DNA from: Diogma glabrata
Taxonomy: Eukaryota > Arthropoda > Insecta > Diptera > Cylindrotomidae
Assembly (NCBI GenBank): GCA_963693315.1
Contig: OY856188.1
Coordinates: forward strand, 162,460,002 to 162,524,001
Length of the DNA: 64,000 bases
Direction of reading: 5' to 3'
How positions within the stretch are numbered: position 1 is the first letter of the stretch; each line of letters begins with the position of its first letter. The translations under genes and the position numbers were made by a program. The notes beneath the pieces were generated by a model. That model worked only from the letters and a program-made list of their open reading frames with translations, had not been told where the DNA came from and did not search any database. Shown piece by piece: positions 14,848-27,714 of the stretch.

Positions 14848-15945
14848 ATGATAAACTTTTTTAAAGTTTAAAAATTTTCTCATTGGTTCGAAACTAGATC
14901 GCTCTAAAATTGTATGGATTGCAAAAAGGTTCATAATTTGCACCATAATTTTTTAGATTCAGTTCTTATATTATTCTTGATGGGAGATTTTCCATCGGGG
15001 TGATGTTACATCACAAATAATTTACTGAATTAATTGTTGATCATGTGTCAATAGACACAAGTGAAGACTAGTCATCTTCTTCTCACAGATACAATTTTGT
15101 TATTCAATACTAGAAAATCTAGAGTATAACAAAACAGTGATCACCAGAGAAATTAATTGACTAAACCTGAATTTATTAAATGTATGTTTATGTAAATTTT
15201 TTGTTTTTACACTTCGCTAGAGTTGTAACCTAATTTTTGGTTTATAATCATTAGCGTTAACATTTTTTGGTAGAGTTTATCTAGTCGGCTAGCCCTGATG
15301 AGAATGATAAACTTTTTTAAAGTTTAAAAATTTTCTCATTGGTTCGAAACTAGATCGCTCTAAAACTGTATGGATTGCAAAAAATTTCATAATTTGCACC
15401 ATAATTTTTTATATTCAGTTCTTATATTATTCTTGATGGGAGATTTTCCATCGGGGTGATGTTACATCACAAATAATTTACAGAATTAATTGTTGATCAT
15501 GTGTCAATAGACACAAGTGAAGACTAGTCATCTTCTTCTCACAGATACAATTTTGTTATTCAATACTAGAAAATCTAGAGTATAACAAAACAGTGATCAC
15601 CAGAGAAATTAATTGACTAAACCTGAATTTATTAAATGTATGTTTATGTAAATTTTTTGTTTTTACACTTCGCTAGAGTTGTAACCTAATTTTTGGTTTA
15701 TAATCATTAGCGTTAACATTTTTTGGTAGAGTTTATCTAGTCGGCTAGCCCTGATGAGAATGATAAACTTTTTTAAAGTTTAAAAATTTTCTCATTGGTT
15801 CGAAACTAGATCGCTCTAAAATTGTATGGATTGCAAAATGTTTCATAATTTGCACCATAATTTTTTAGATTCAGTTCTTATATTATTCTTGATGGGAGAT
15901 TTTCCATCGGGGTGATGTTACATCACAAATAATTTACTGAATTGA
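14848..15945. repeat. Tandem repeat, 456-bp unit, about 2.4 copies
   Basis: Units start at 14848, 15304 and 15760 with the same ATGATAAACTTTTTTAAAG opening, and the third stops near 15945. Copies differ at only a handful of positions (for example ACTGAA versus CAGAAT near the middle). No protein is encoded. It lies between hAT element 2 and the right end of hAT element 1. The near identity implies recent duplication. Confidence 0.95.
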
Positions 15946-16589
15946 TTACTTTTTTGATGCTTAAAAAATGCAGAGATGATACTAAATTTAAAATTATTTT
16001 TAGCAAATGAAGGGATTTTGCAGAACTTTGCGGCATTTGCTTCGATGAAACAACACCAGAAGACTAGCAGAGTAACCAATGTAGCTCAAAAGCATTTTTT
16101 TTTATTTCTAAGTCGATGCATTTAAATGCTTTTAAATATATGTGTGTATAAAAATGTGTATGTTATGTTTTACGAAAAAAATCTTTTTATGTCATCTAAA
16201 TTCTCGCCCCCCCAAGATTTTGATGAAATGACGCCACTGCCTGTTACGCTCATTATATCATTGTATTTCATATTTCATTATTTGCTACATGTTAGTTAAT
16301 ATAAAAACGATCACAAAAAATAGCAACATACAGTTTAAAAACAATTCATTATCATAAAATAGTTATGTTAAAGCTAATCAAACCGATGCTACATAAACAT
16401 ATGTATGTTAATATTTTCGAATGAGAATGTTTGAATATACTCATCTACTCATACGAATATATGGCTACCCAGATTAAGCTTCGATGGACAATTTTTTTAC
16501 TGAAAAATAATCAGTAATTTTCTGTTGTTTAAGGCAAAGTTGAATAATATTTTCCACTTTAATTACAATTTGGTCGCCAATTTGCATTT

Positions 16590-17697
16590 GATCAAATCCG
16601 GGCTGCAATCCTGATCAGCAAGCGCGTAGCGTACGGATTTAACCCCGTTGCTGTGTAGTTTTTTCAAAACTTTCTCACCGACCGACAGATACATTTCGGT
16701 ATCCATCGATGGCTTTTCTTCTGCGTCTAAATTAATTAACGCTGATTTACCCCAAGGCTTAGTTTTTTCACTACTTTATTTTTAATTTATATGAAATGAA
16801 AATCATCAGTAACCCAATTAATAATTTTGCAAATGATAGTACACTGCACAATTCGTTCGTTTTTCTATCTTGGGAAAATGCATGAACGAATAAAGCCCGC
16901 TCGGCAAGACGCTGCCATAAATGTTAATGATAGCCTGGCAAAAGTTTCCAATTGGGGTGGCTGAAATATGTTCAATTTTAACTCCTCCAAAACATGGCTA
17001 TTGATTGTTGCCAGATCAACGACCGAGTTTGCCAAAGATATTTTGATTAGTTTGTGTGACAAACAAATAGACGAATGAGAAAAATTTTATTGGTCGTCAA
17101 AATTTCTATCGGCTTACTCTAGAATGATAATGGTGAAAGTAAAGAGCGCGCTAAGAAAACTCAGTCCTCAATAGATATAAAAAATATTTCACTCCATATT
17201 AATTACTCCACATTTGTAAGTCCTACATTCGTCCTTGTATGGAGTATTGTTGTCAAGCTTGGGGTGTTGCATCTGTTTCCATCCTGACTCTTTTGAACTC
17301 TGTTCAAAAACGTGCTACACGAGTGATTGAAACTTAACTTCAAATCTTAATTTTGTGATCTCGGTGTTTTTTATAAATATCTTCACCAGCAGTGCTCGGA
17401 TAAAATCGGATCCATCATGCGTCAACCATATTTTTTACCCTGTTTTACCTGTCAATTGTCAATGGTGTTTTATTGCCATAGTGATAAAATGAAGAGGGAT
17501 TTCTTTGTCCATACATCGTACAAATGGAATGTTTTGCCCGAACCAATAGTCACGAGTGCCTTCGATCCACTAAGGTTTGAAAAAAAGCGTTCTTGACACC
17601 TCAGAACGCATATTGTTGTGCTAATTAGATCTTATCAGGTATCTATGTGCTTTTGTCACACATATTGTAACTCTTATAACATAACACTTTTTATTTA
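16590..17697 (+). pseudogene. LINE reverse transcriptase, 5'-truncated and decayed
   Basis: Translation in shifting frames gives VAYGFNPVAV, a PQGLVFS relic of the PQGSVLSPTLF motif, GKMHERIKPARQDAAINVND, NMFNFNSSKTWLLIVARS, ILISLCDKQIDE, and later relics of the thumb and C-terminus (MEYCCQVWG and SVQKRATR equivalents). All follow the protein of the LINE at 49909-52950 in order. The FADD catalytic motif is degraded. The 3' end (about 17600-17697) carries the family's CACATATTGTAA block and a short A-rich tail, followed at once by unit U. It lies inside the pogo-like shell. Confidence 0.8.
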
Positions 17698-17704
17698 AAA
17701 AACA

Positions 17705-17900
17705 CAATAGAGTGCCATCATCGAGATATATTCCATAACAATAGAGTTCATCTGGCAGCACCCTTAAGATAACACATTGGCTAATAATATCTCACTGCTG
17801 TGGTCAGTGATATGTGATATCTAACTTTAGCTCATATATATGTCAATAGCAGGGACTGGAGTAGGCATTATCGTCACTCCCGTAGACCAAAAATAAAAAT
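17705..17900 (+). repeat. Short interspersed unit 'U', copy 2
   Basis: Plus-strand copy of the unit also found at 3717-3950 and 27715-27945. It contains CAATAGCAGGGACTGGAGTA, ends CCCGTAGACC and is followed by AAAAATAAAAA. It starts immediately after the LINE 3' end, in the same orientation. Confidence 0.65.
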
Positions 17901-18084
17901 TTGTTCGAATTTCTATAAATCCTCATACTTAGATTCTATTTAGTATGAGGCGTCTAATAAACTCCCTTTTATCAGTTACTGTCGAAGTATACGATCGTAG
18001 TTATCTCAGGTGTTTTGAGACAATAGCTTGTGGTAGTTGCTTTAACTTTTTATCACGACTTCGAAATAAAATGAACGACATCTA

Positions 18085-18203
18085 AAGCCGGGCAATCACA
18101 TACAACAGACACAGAATTTCATACAAATTTGACAGAAAAATTCTGTTTCTGTAAAATTTGTATGAAAATCTGTTTCTGTTTCTGTTGTATGTGGCTTCAA
18201 GCC
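18085..18203. mobile_element. Small MITE, about 120 bp
   Basis: Inverted ends share CACATACAACAGA (left, near 18098) with the complement of TCTGTTGTATGTGG (right, near 18181), and ATTTCATACAAATTT pairs with AAATTTGTATGAAAA inside. It is a non-coding hairpin element within the pogo-like shell. Confidence 0.65.
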
Positions 18204-19011
18204 TTATGAGTGTTTTCGCTCTATCTTTAAAGTTCAATACACTAGAGTTTACAAAATCCTAAATTTTAACTTTATAGTGTAGCCTGTAGAGCAATATTTT
18301 TAAGAGAAACATTTTAAGAGCTCATTATATTGATCCATTTTTAACGGCTTCCTCTACTTTGTGAAATTTAACATATCTAATTTTTTTACGTTTCAATGAA
18401 CAAACAAACTGCTTCAATTTCTAACCGATTGCGCACAATCGAAGAAATTTTTCCACAATCCAAACCTTAACCTAACTTGAGAAAGACGTCTTTTGATCGA
18501 CTGCCGCCAAACATTTTAATTTATTGGCCAAAGTGATCACTTGCATTTAAATTTGATTTGGGGCCCGATCGCACCTTTAGCATTTTTATAAAACATGAAA
18601 GCATTAAAGAATTCGAACTGATAAATTAGCAAATATTTTCTCAACACTTGCTTGCGAATTAACCCATGAACCACAACAAATTAATGAAAGGAAGCAGAAA
18701 CATTTCGTAGAAAAATAATAAATATCGTAAAGCATCGAATACTTACGACTTTTAAATTTTTATGTTTATTTTGTATTTTTATTTTCTATTCGTACTTTAT
18801 AAACTGGGCAAATTACACAGAAAAATAGTTCACGGGACTAAACGTATGTACGTTATAACCTTATAAGCCGAAGTACCTTATAAGAAGGACAATTTGTTCG
18901 TAAAATTTTTATAGATGTAAGAAAAAAATTTGCTGTACTTTATAGACCAAGTGTACTTTATATATGGTGTACGAGTGGTGCACGAGTTTTACTGTATATA
19001 TATAAATATAC

Positions 19012-19455
<444 letters not shown>

Positions 19456-19457
<2 letters not shown>

Positions 19458-20209
19458 CTGGTCGTTAAAAACTAAATTTTCCGAGACGCCCCCTAGAAAA
19501 ATTCTTTGTGGTCAAAAAACCACAACGGCATAATTTTTTTTTTTTTTAAACCAAAAGAACACGTGCCGCAAAATCGTTGAAGTTGATTTTTTGAAAAATT
19601 CGTAGATTTTTTCAAATATCTCATAAAATATGCAGATGTCAAAAAAAATCACGTAATCATTTTTGTAGGAAATTTAATTTTCTACAAAAAAGATGCAAGT
19701 CATTTTTTCCCGAAAACGTATAGTTCTCATGATATTTTGAAAATGAACTTGTAAGTTTTCGTAATTTTTAAAAAACATAAAAAATAAAGATGACGAAAAA
19801 CTCCTAATTTTCTTCTTATGCTATAGAATGAAATGTATAAAAAATAATCGTGACAAAAAAAATCAAAATTAGTACTTTTTCGTCGAAATTTTCATCATTT
19901 GGTTTTACGAGTTTCGAAGAATTTCAAGTTTTATTTCAAAATATCATCAGAAATATAGGTTTTAGGAAAAAAATGACTTGGACCTTTTTTGTAGAGAATT
20001 ATATTTCCTGCAAAAATGATTATATGATTTTTTTAACATCTGCATATTTTATGAGATATTAACAATTTTATCAAAAAATAAACTTCGATGATTTTGCGGC
20101 ACGTGTTCTTTTCACTTAAAAAAAAAAAAAATGAAGCCGTTATGGTTTTTTGACCATAAAGAATTTTTCTGGGGGGCGTCTCGGAAAATTTAGTTTTTAA
20201 CGACCAGTC
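19456..20209. mobile_element. Foldback element B, 754 bp
   Basis: Left tip GACTGGTCGTTAAAAAC at 19456 is mirrored by GTTTTTAACGACCAGTC ending at 20209. TA flanks both (19454-19455, 20210-20211), inside TA microsatellite. The arms (about 330 bp each) match along their length, including GCCGCAAAATCG against CGATTTTGCGGC. No coding content. It is a different family from element A but has the same design: TA target and arms spanning almost the whole element. Confidence 0.9.
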
Positions 20210-20210
20210 T

Positions 20211-20470
<260 letters not shown>

Positions 20471-21029
20471 GCACGAGTCCTCCATATATTGATTGGAATG
20501 AGTGCTTCCGTAATCATTTCATGTTTTATTTGAAACAATTAAAAATTTAGAATTTCGCTTAATTTGAAATTACATTTACATATCTTTTGCTATTTTGCTA
20601 CCATACTTATATGATTTCAACAAACACGCAACGCATTCGCAATCAACAATCGCACAACAACACTAAACAGTTCTTATAAATGCAAAATAATGCGCTCGCT
20701 AAATTCATTCATCTATTCATACAAAATAAAATACAAGAATAACAAATATTGTATATTTCCTCTTAAAATATTCATATAAAATTTGAGAAAAATAATGAAT
20801 TGAAAAAATCATTCCTAGAGAATTTTGGTTTTAAATTTCTTTTGTTTGAGAGAATATTGTTTTAATTTATTTTAGATCTCATTTTATTTTTCTTTATGGT
20901 TAATTCTTAAAAGTTAAAACTAAGAGATATTTTGATGTAAAATTAAATACATTTCAAATTTGAATTTGTTCGAGATAAGGTGATTTTGGTTTAAGCGATT
21001 TAGAAAAATCTTTTACGTACATTACGCAC

Positions 21030-22875
21030 ATATCTTTTACAAATCGAACAGATTTGGACAAAATCTGACCGACACATTTTTGATTTGGCTGACTATTTTT
21101 TAGGGGTTTTAATCGAAAGAAAAAATATACATGTTCGAGATTTTTTTGGGAGCTCTTTTTAGGGTTCTAAATTTCGAGAATTTCTTAATTTTTGACTTGA
21201 AGACTTATTTTCAAAAATTCATAACTTCGGTTCTATTAAAGATAGAAACTTCTGTTTTGTTTTATTTTAAAGATTTTTATTTATTTTATTTAGCGTACGG
21301 TTTTTTCTCGTGACACATAAACACAACAAATTAAGACCAATAAAACTTAAAATAGGTAAATTTTTTCTATGAAATCTCCCTAAAACAAAATAAGAATAGA
21401 CATTAAATGAGCTTACACCAATTTGATCGATTTGATTAGTTAAAACTCAAAAAGTAAAATATTTAAACATTGGACATGGGCAGTACATTTGCACATTAGA
21501 TGTTTACATCGATTGAGTCTATCCATGCTACTACACCGGGGGCTGCCAAATGGATGTCTGAGATGTCGCCATTGTATCGTTAATTGGATACACAGTTGCA
21601 ATGTGTTTTATGGTATGTTGTGGTGCTCCGCAGTAACATTGAGTGGACTCTGAAATGCCCCACTTGTAGAAAGAGTCAGTACAACGTCCATGATTTGTTT
21701 TTATTCGGTTTAGTGTAGTTCAGGTATGACGCGGCAGATAAAAACCGGGTTGAGGGGAAGTCGGGTTCGTAATAAAAAGACCAGGTATGTTATAATGATT
21801 CCAGGAGGAGCCCCTGGCATCCAAGATATTAAAATTAGTTGCCAACAGGTTGTTGGTAGTGTTTGTGGGGAGGCTTTCTTGACTTAAGTCGACAAAGTAT
21901 GGTCACCGTAATATTCATGCAAGGCTAACGTGATGTTGTTGGTTACCTTTTTATTTTCACGCATGATTAAAGTTAAAAGATGGTTTTAAAAAAAAATAAA
22001 TTCAATAAAATTAGTGACAAATTCCAATTGTTATAAACAAATAAATGTTAAAATCGATTTTTAGTCATAGACCCCTTGTCATAGCCCCAAAAACTCTTTA
22101 CCCAACTAATGAGTTTTTAGTATGGCCATCGTATTCGTAAATAAATAAATTTTTCGAGCGTGGGACGACAAAAAATTTCATAGATGGGTCATTCTTTTAC
22201 ATACCGAACAGATTAGGACAAAATCTGGCCAAGACGTTTTTGATTAAGCTTAAATTTTTTTGCGGGTTCTATATGTTAAAATATATCGTCTTCGAGGAAT
22301 TGTTCTTTTTTTGTGGTGGGAGGGGGGACTGGGGTGAAATAGAGCGGATCTAAATTTCGATCATTTCGGCTTGAAGACTTATTTTCAAAGATTCATAACT
22401 TCGGTTCTTGTAAAGATAGACACTTTTTTTGTTTTAGTTTACAGTTAAAGTTTTATATTTTTTAAATTAATATATTTATTTTAGTCACGGCCCAACAAAA
22501 ATAAAGAGTGTTTAGCATAACCATTGTATTCTACGTTATATTTTCTATAAAATACGAATTTTTTATTGATAAATTAATTTATTTGTAACATTAAAACTCA
22601 TTTCTCCATTAAATAAATATACGTTTGTTAGAAAAAATTGACCGTAGCATACGATGGTTACACTAACCACTTTGTATGTTTGTTGTGCAGTGACTAAAAA
22701 TCATTTTAACACTTTATTTGTTTATAACAATAGGAATTTGTTAATAATTTTTATAGATAACAGATTTTTTAAAGTCCATCTTTTCACTTTAAAATTAAAC
22801 AGGAAAAGTGTCTATCTTTACCAGAACAGAAGTTATATGAATCATTGAAAATAAGTCTTCGAACCATATAAAGCC
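21030..22875. mobile_element. Degenerate copies of foldback family C
   Basis: Segments 21030-21300 and 21967-22160 match the left arm of the foldback at 47490-49060 (ACAGATTTGGACAAAATCTG, TTCATAACTTCGGTTC, CCAATTGTTATAAACAAAT). A second start of the same arm (GGGTCATTCTTTTACATA at about 22185) follows, then an inner palindrome and a right arm to about 22875. A LINE fragment splits the first arm. It looks like two overlapping, eroded copies. Non-coding. Confidence 0.6.
21450..21960 (-). pseudogene. LINE C-terminal fragment
   Basis: The minus strand reads TTLNRIKTNHGRCTDSFYKWG, then a CYCGAPQHTIKHI block, matching the C-terminal zinc-knuckle-like tail (LNR.RTGHGRC..W...C.CG....HI) of endonuclease-bearing LINE proteins. 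A preceding stretch NHYNIPGLFITNP..PQPGFYLPRHT is in the same frame. Stops follow both sides and no reverse transcriptase remains. It interrupts an arm of a foldback-C copy, so it inserted later than that element. The LINE clade is not assignable from this piece. Confidence 0.65.
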
Positions 22876-23489
22876 TAATAAGTTTTCAAGCAAAACAATA
22901 GGCTTGATATGTAGTGATCAATACTTCATAAGCTAATTTTAATTATTTAACTGCAGTAAAATATGAAATTTTATTGACAATTCAACTCACTAAATAAAGT
23001 TTCGATAAGGTCCAATAAAAACGCTTCATTTACTATTTTTTAACAAATCAAAACGAATTATATGGATTATTTTTCTCTGATGGGAAGGAACAGCGAATTA
23101 TAGTGACTATTTTCGGCCTACTTAATATATTAATTTAAAACTAGAGATATTGAGATAATTTTTTTTTCTTAATGAGATAATTTTTTTTTATTTATAATTT
23201 TGTTTAAAAGATAATTATTAGTTTCTAAATAAATTTTTTTCTACAAATTATTCAATAATACAAAATTATGTAAAAATGCAATTTGCTAATAATAAAAATG
23301 TCCGTTTTCTTTCATAAATGATTGCATGTTTTTGTTTATTTGTCAAAAATAAATTACAAATTTATAACATTTATGCGCCTACTAAGATAAAATAATATTT
23401 AATTTTGTTAGAAGAAAAAATGACAACAAAGGATTATGTTGTATGAAATAATGTTACTATTTCTGTTCGTTAAATTGTCTGCTAAATAC

Positions 23490-23622
23490 AACTCGTCACC
23501 AAATTATTAGTAGATTATTTTTCAACATTACCACTCATGCCATTTGAGGTTAAAATTGACCTCAAATGACATTCATAATAATGATTATGAAAAATAATCG
23601 ACTATTATTTGACGACTCGTGA
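23490..23622. mobile_element. Small foldback MITE, about 130 bp
   Basis: Arms ACTCGTCACCAAATTATTAG (from 23491) and the complement of the sequence ending GACGACTCGT (23620) pair, and the centre CATTTGAGGT/ACCTCAAATG pairs around a 6-bp loop. Non-coding. Confidence 0.7.
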
Positions 23623-24014
23623 TATTATATATGATAATTTTATAAAAAGTTTTTAGTGGAGCTTACATAAAATCTTATGTAAATTTTTGAAATATTTTCT
23701 ATTATCTTTATTGGTCTCTACGATGCGGCAAGAATGTAAACAGAAAACTCGCCTTATGGTGCTTTCTACCAACTGACATGATAAGTAAAATGTTATCTAA
23801 TTTTGCTTTCTATATCAGACCAAATTAAAAAATAGATCAACTATGTATTGAAAACTGGATTATTTCAATAAGTATTCTATAGCATCAATCTATTATTTGA
23901 TGTTCATTCAAATTTTTTATTTTTGTTCACTAAATTTTAATTAAACAATACATATGGTTTGTTAATATGGTTTTGAAATAATTGCAAAACTGATTATAGC
24001 GTCGTATGAACTAA

Positions 24015-24650
24015 GGTGCGTTCCACTAAGCGTTTACAACGCTCAAAATGACCTTTCCTCCGTTCCACTTGACAACGACGGTCGTGGCGATTGCAGTTAA
24101 AACGTCACTAATGACGTCACAATTTTTGCTCACGTCAAGCTCACAACGACCAATCTTAAAAGGTGGGCTGAAGTGAGTGTTGATAAGTTCAGCGCCATTT
24201 TTAAAATATAAAGATGTCGCGAACAAATGTCAATTTGTATGATGCAGGAAGTGATATTCTAGTGGAAACAAGATTATTTAAATGTCAATCTCTATTAATC
24301 ACGAGGAAAAAGTTAAAAATTCTTTAATTTTTTCATAGTACGTATTTTAAAAATAAATCTTTTTTTTCGCAAAATAATTTTCATACAAACTTGGATCTCA
24401 TGAGTAAAAGTTTTTTTATTGTGCGTGTATCCTAATTATTAATGTTTATTGTTAAGACTATGCAATTGTAACCTAACCTCTAGCTTGTATTCTATTTGTT
24501 CAAACTGGCCATTTGTGTTTTTTCGTCAACGCCTAAACTGATCACATAATTCATTCCACTTGATTATACAATTGTAACGTTCAGAAGAAAGTGGAACGGG
24601 AACACAGAGGTCGTGAGCGTGATTGTTTTGAGTGCTTAGTGGAACGCACC
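24015..24650. mobile_element. TIR element GGTGCGTTCCACT, 636 bp
   Basis: GGTGCGTTCCACTAAGCG at 24015 matches the complement of the right end (CACTTAGTGGAACGCACC style, ending 24650). Further CGTTCCACTTG/CATTCCACTTG words recur inside. CTAA occurs just outside both ends. The interior is locally less AT-rich, with a 66-codon minus-strand frame that resembles nothing I know; I do not call it a gene. Confidence 0.65.
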
Positions 24651-25039
24651 CCTAATAGCTTGAATTTTTATGGATTCTGATGTAGTTGATGCAGTTTTTA
24701 TAGAACGGAAAAAAATAATTCAAAAATTGAAAATGGTTTTTTAGTTGTATAAGGTGTTATGATCTTAATTCTAAACCTTTTTGAAACATGTATAAGGTTA
24801 AAAAACCTTTTTTAATTTGAAACTAATTTCATTGCTAAAACCATGACTAGATTTTAACAACCACTAGTCAAACTACAAGTTAAATAAAAACATGTAAGAA
24901 AACCAACTAAGAAACATTAACAACAACAACAACAAAAACACATATAATATAGGTATATTCGCTATTCTTAAACAATATATTAAGAAAAAACGTTTCTACC
25001 ATTTACTGCTTCCGTCGAGAAACAAACCAAGCTTCGTGC

Positions 25040-25041
<2 letters not shown>

Positions 25042-25112
<71 letters not shown>
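25042..25112. repeat. (TA)n microsatellite, tract 5
   Basis: About 70 bp of TA repeat that closes the chain of elements beginning at 1351. Confidence 0.97.
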
Positions 25113-25115
<3 letters not shown>

Positions 25116-25844
25116 AAATTTTTTGATTAGAAATAATCAAGTTTTATAATCTTTTCGACTTTTATATATTATTTAATTTTTTGATTTGTATTAGCTGAAG
25201 TATTATAGTCGAAATGTAATATTTTAATAAAACAACTACTTTTATTAAAAATATATACCTATATTTCAATTGTTAATTACAATCATCCTCAGGGCAATAT
25301 TTTCTATATAAATACAAAAAATTTTATCAAAAACTTACAATAGATTATAATATAATGGATAAATTTAAAGAAAAACTTACATAATAAAAATGTTAAATTA
25401 AAATAAACATAAAAATTATTATGAAAATCCAAAAACGAAAAAAGTTGTTGATTACTTTTGTCAAATCAAATAAAAAAAATTTAAACAAAATATTCGAAAA
25501 ATTTATGAGAAACAGAAAATACTAATAATAATCTTGTAATGTTAAGAATTAATTATTAATTTTAATATACACTAGTATTATTTGTTTCTTTTAAAATCAT
25601 ATCTATAATTTTCGTTAATTAGCTGAAAATTTTAAATCTATATTTTCCTGTATTGAAAATTTTTGGGAAATAAAACATAACTAATAAAAAAAAAAAAAAT
25701 TATGAACTGGAATCCTCTTTCTACATTAAGCATGGAGTTTGTGCTTATATTAGGAATACTATAATACTCACATACGGGAGATTAAGTAAATTTGAATTGA
25801 ATACAAAATTCCACAATATGGTGTCACTAAAAATTTGATGCCCA
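25113..25844. other. AT-rich gap with a hammerhead-like motif
   Basis: No protein-coding signal. Its only structured content that I can see is the minus-strand hammerhead-like motif at 25248-25303. Confidence 0.5.
25248..25303 (-). ncRNA. Hammerhead ribozyme-like motif, degenerate stem III
   Basis: On the minus strand: stem I 5' AAAATATTGCC, core CTGAGGA, a single T, stem II GATTGT/ACAATT (6 bp), core GAAA, then TATA and stem I 3' GGTATATATTTT. Stem I forms 11 pairs with one bulged base. Core positions required in hammerheads (CUGANGA, GAAA, UH) are present. Stem III is collapsed to about one pair with no proper loop, so self-cleavage is doubtful. Layout parallels the motifs at 35955 and 40054. 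Confidence 0.5.
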
Positions 25845-27714
25845 AGTCAACCGTTGTTTATCTTTGGACTTTACCGTTCGCCTAATTCACCTGAGAACTT
25901 TAATTTATTTCATGACTTATCTGAAAAGATAGATAGGTTGATTGAGTATCCTAATGCTAAGTTTATAGTTCTTGGAGATTTTAATGTCCACAATAAAGAA
26001 TGGCTTACACACAGCTCTAACACTGTTGAGGTTGGTAGACAGGCTGAGTTGTTCGCTCTTTATCACAATTTTACTCAAATAATAGACCAGCCAACAAGAG
26101 TTCCTGACATTTCTGGACAAAGTAGTAGCTAACTTGATTTGTTTTTGACAAGCGATCCATATATGGTTCAATTTAAAATATCAGAGATCTCCACTCAACT
26201 AAATATGCAAATTACAAAACAATTTAAAGCGAATCCTCACAATGTTTGGGATTACAAAGCTGCGAATTGGCAAGGACTTAAAAGTTTTTTTAAATGGTTT
26301 CCTTGGAAACGCTATTGCCTTACCGACCAAGACCCAGACATAGCTGCATCAAATTTTTCTGAAACTATAATTGATGGTATGCGCAGATTTATTCCTAATA
26401 AATTGATTATTCCGAAAACTGATCTATGATTTTCTAAAAATGCAAAAAAGTTATTAAAGGCTTTTCGAAAGTTTAATCAAAACAAAACTGATGCAAACCT
26501 TACAGTACTGCAAAGAGAGAAATTTATGTCGAAAGCTAATAGATGAAGAGAAACATCTATTTAATAGAAAAAAAGCATCTAAATTCGCTGAACATCTGAC
26601 TGGTTCACGTAATTTCTATAAAGCCGCAAAAGCTGTCCAAAGTAATTTTTGTAAATCTTCCCTACCACCTCTTATTGATAGAGATATACCTATCATTGAT
26701 CCAAAAGAGAAAGCTAATTTGCTTGGACATTATTTCTCTATAAATTTTACTTTAAAAGAACCTAATTTCCAACCCAAACCTATTTCAAAAGTTTCTTATA
26801 AAATGAGGCGGATAATTTTTCAAAAAAACACTATTCGAAAAATGCTTTTACAAATCAATACTAATAAAGCAACATGCCCTGATTTTATTCCTCCTATTAT
26901 TCTTAAAACATTTGCTAGGGAGCTAGCACCAATCCTCACTAAAATCTTCTATTTGTCATATAAGAAAGGAATTTTTCCTGAAATATTTAAAATGGCTAGT
27001 GTACAGCCAGTTTAGAAAAGGGCAGAAAGACTGATCCTACAAATTAACAAACCCATTTCAATTTTATCGGTAGTTGCTAAAATTTTTGAGAAATATGTAA
27101 ATTTTAAGTTAATGAGCTTCTTAGAGTCTCCCAATTTACTTAATAAGAGACAATATGGATTTCGAAAAGGAAGAGCGACTGGAGATTTACTGTCTTTTGT
27201 CACTCATATCTGGAACAAGTCGCTTGAGAACTTTAGAGAAACACTCGGTGTTGCTCTTGATATTTCCAAAGCGTTTGACAAAGTATGGCATAACAACCTG
27301 ATATGCAAATTGAGATCCTATGGTTTAGACGAGCAGCTTATATCTTGGACACAGAGGGGTCAATGCTGACGGAGTATCATCGAGTAATCTTTCAACTAAT
27401 GCAGGAGTTCCTCAAGGTTACGCTTGGTCACCAACTCTTTTTCTTATCTATATTAATGATTTGTTAGACTCAACGGTTCATCCTGTACATAGTTTTGCTG
27501 ATGATAGCACGCTTCATACGTCTCATGACGCACCTAAATTATATACACCCTTAGCGCTTAGTGACTGTAGATCAAAAGTTATAGATGCCCTTAACACTGA
27601 TCTTAAAACAATTGAGAATTGGGGTATTGTTAAGAGTGTTGAATTCAACACAAGCAAAACACAGGTTTGTCATTTTTCTAGAATAACGACACCTAACCTT
27701 CCGCATGGAGGGAT

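Larger units (their letters stand above)
11247..16239. mobile_element. hAT element 1, 4993 bp, inserted in the pogo-like shell
   Basis: An exact 8-bp duplication CCTGTTAC flanks it (11239-11246 and 16240-16247), the hallmark length for hAT elements. The right tip reads AATGACGCCACTG, so its complement starts CAGTGGCGTCATT; the left tip is AAGAGGCGTCAATT. Both ends carry runs of G or C just inside (a G7 and C14 hairpin at 11271-11296; C7 near 16207). Its interior holds a short inverted repeat, a second hAT candidate and a tandem repeat. I see no transposase that can be assigned to it rather than to hAT element 2. Confidence 0.78.

Noticed and set aside
19850..20062. 70-residue frame in foldback B
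   Set aside because: It is inside an inverted-repeat arm, with composition-driven codons.
24026..24226. 66-residue minus-strand frame in the GGTGCG element
   Set aside because: No motif, no homologous copy in the window, and it lies in a probable MITE.
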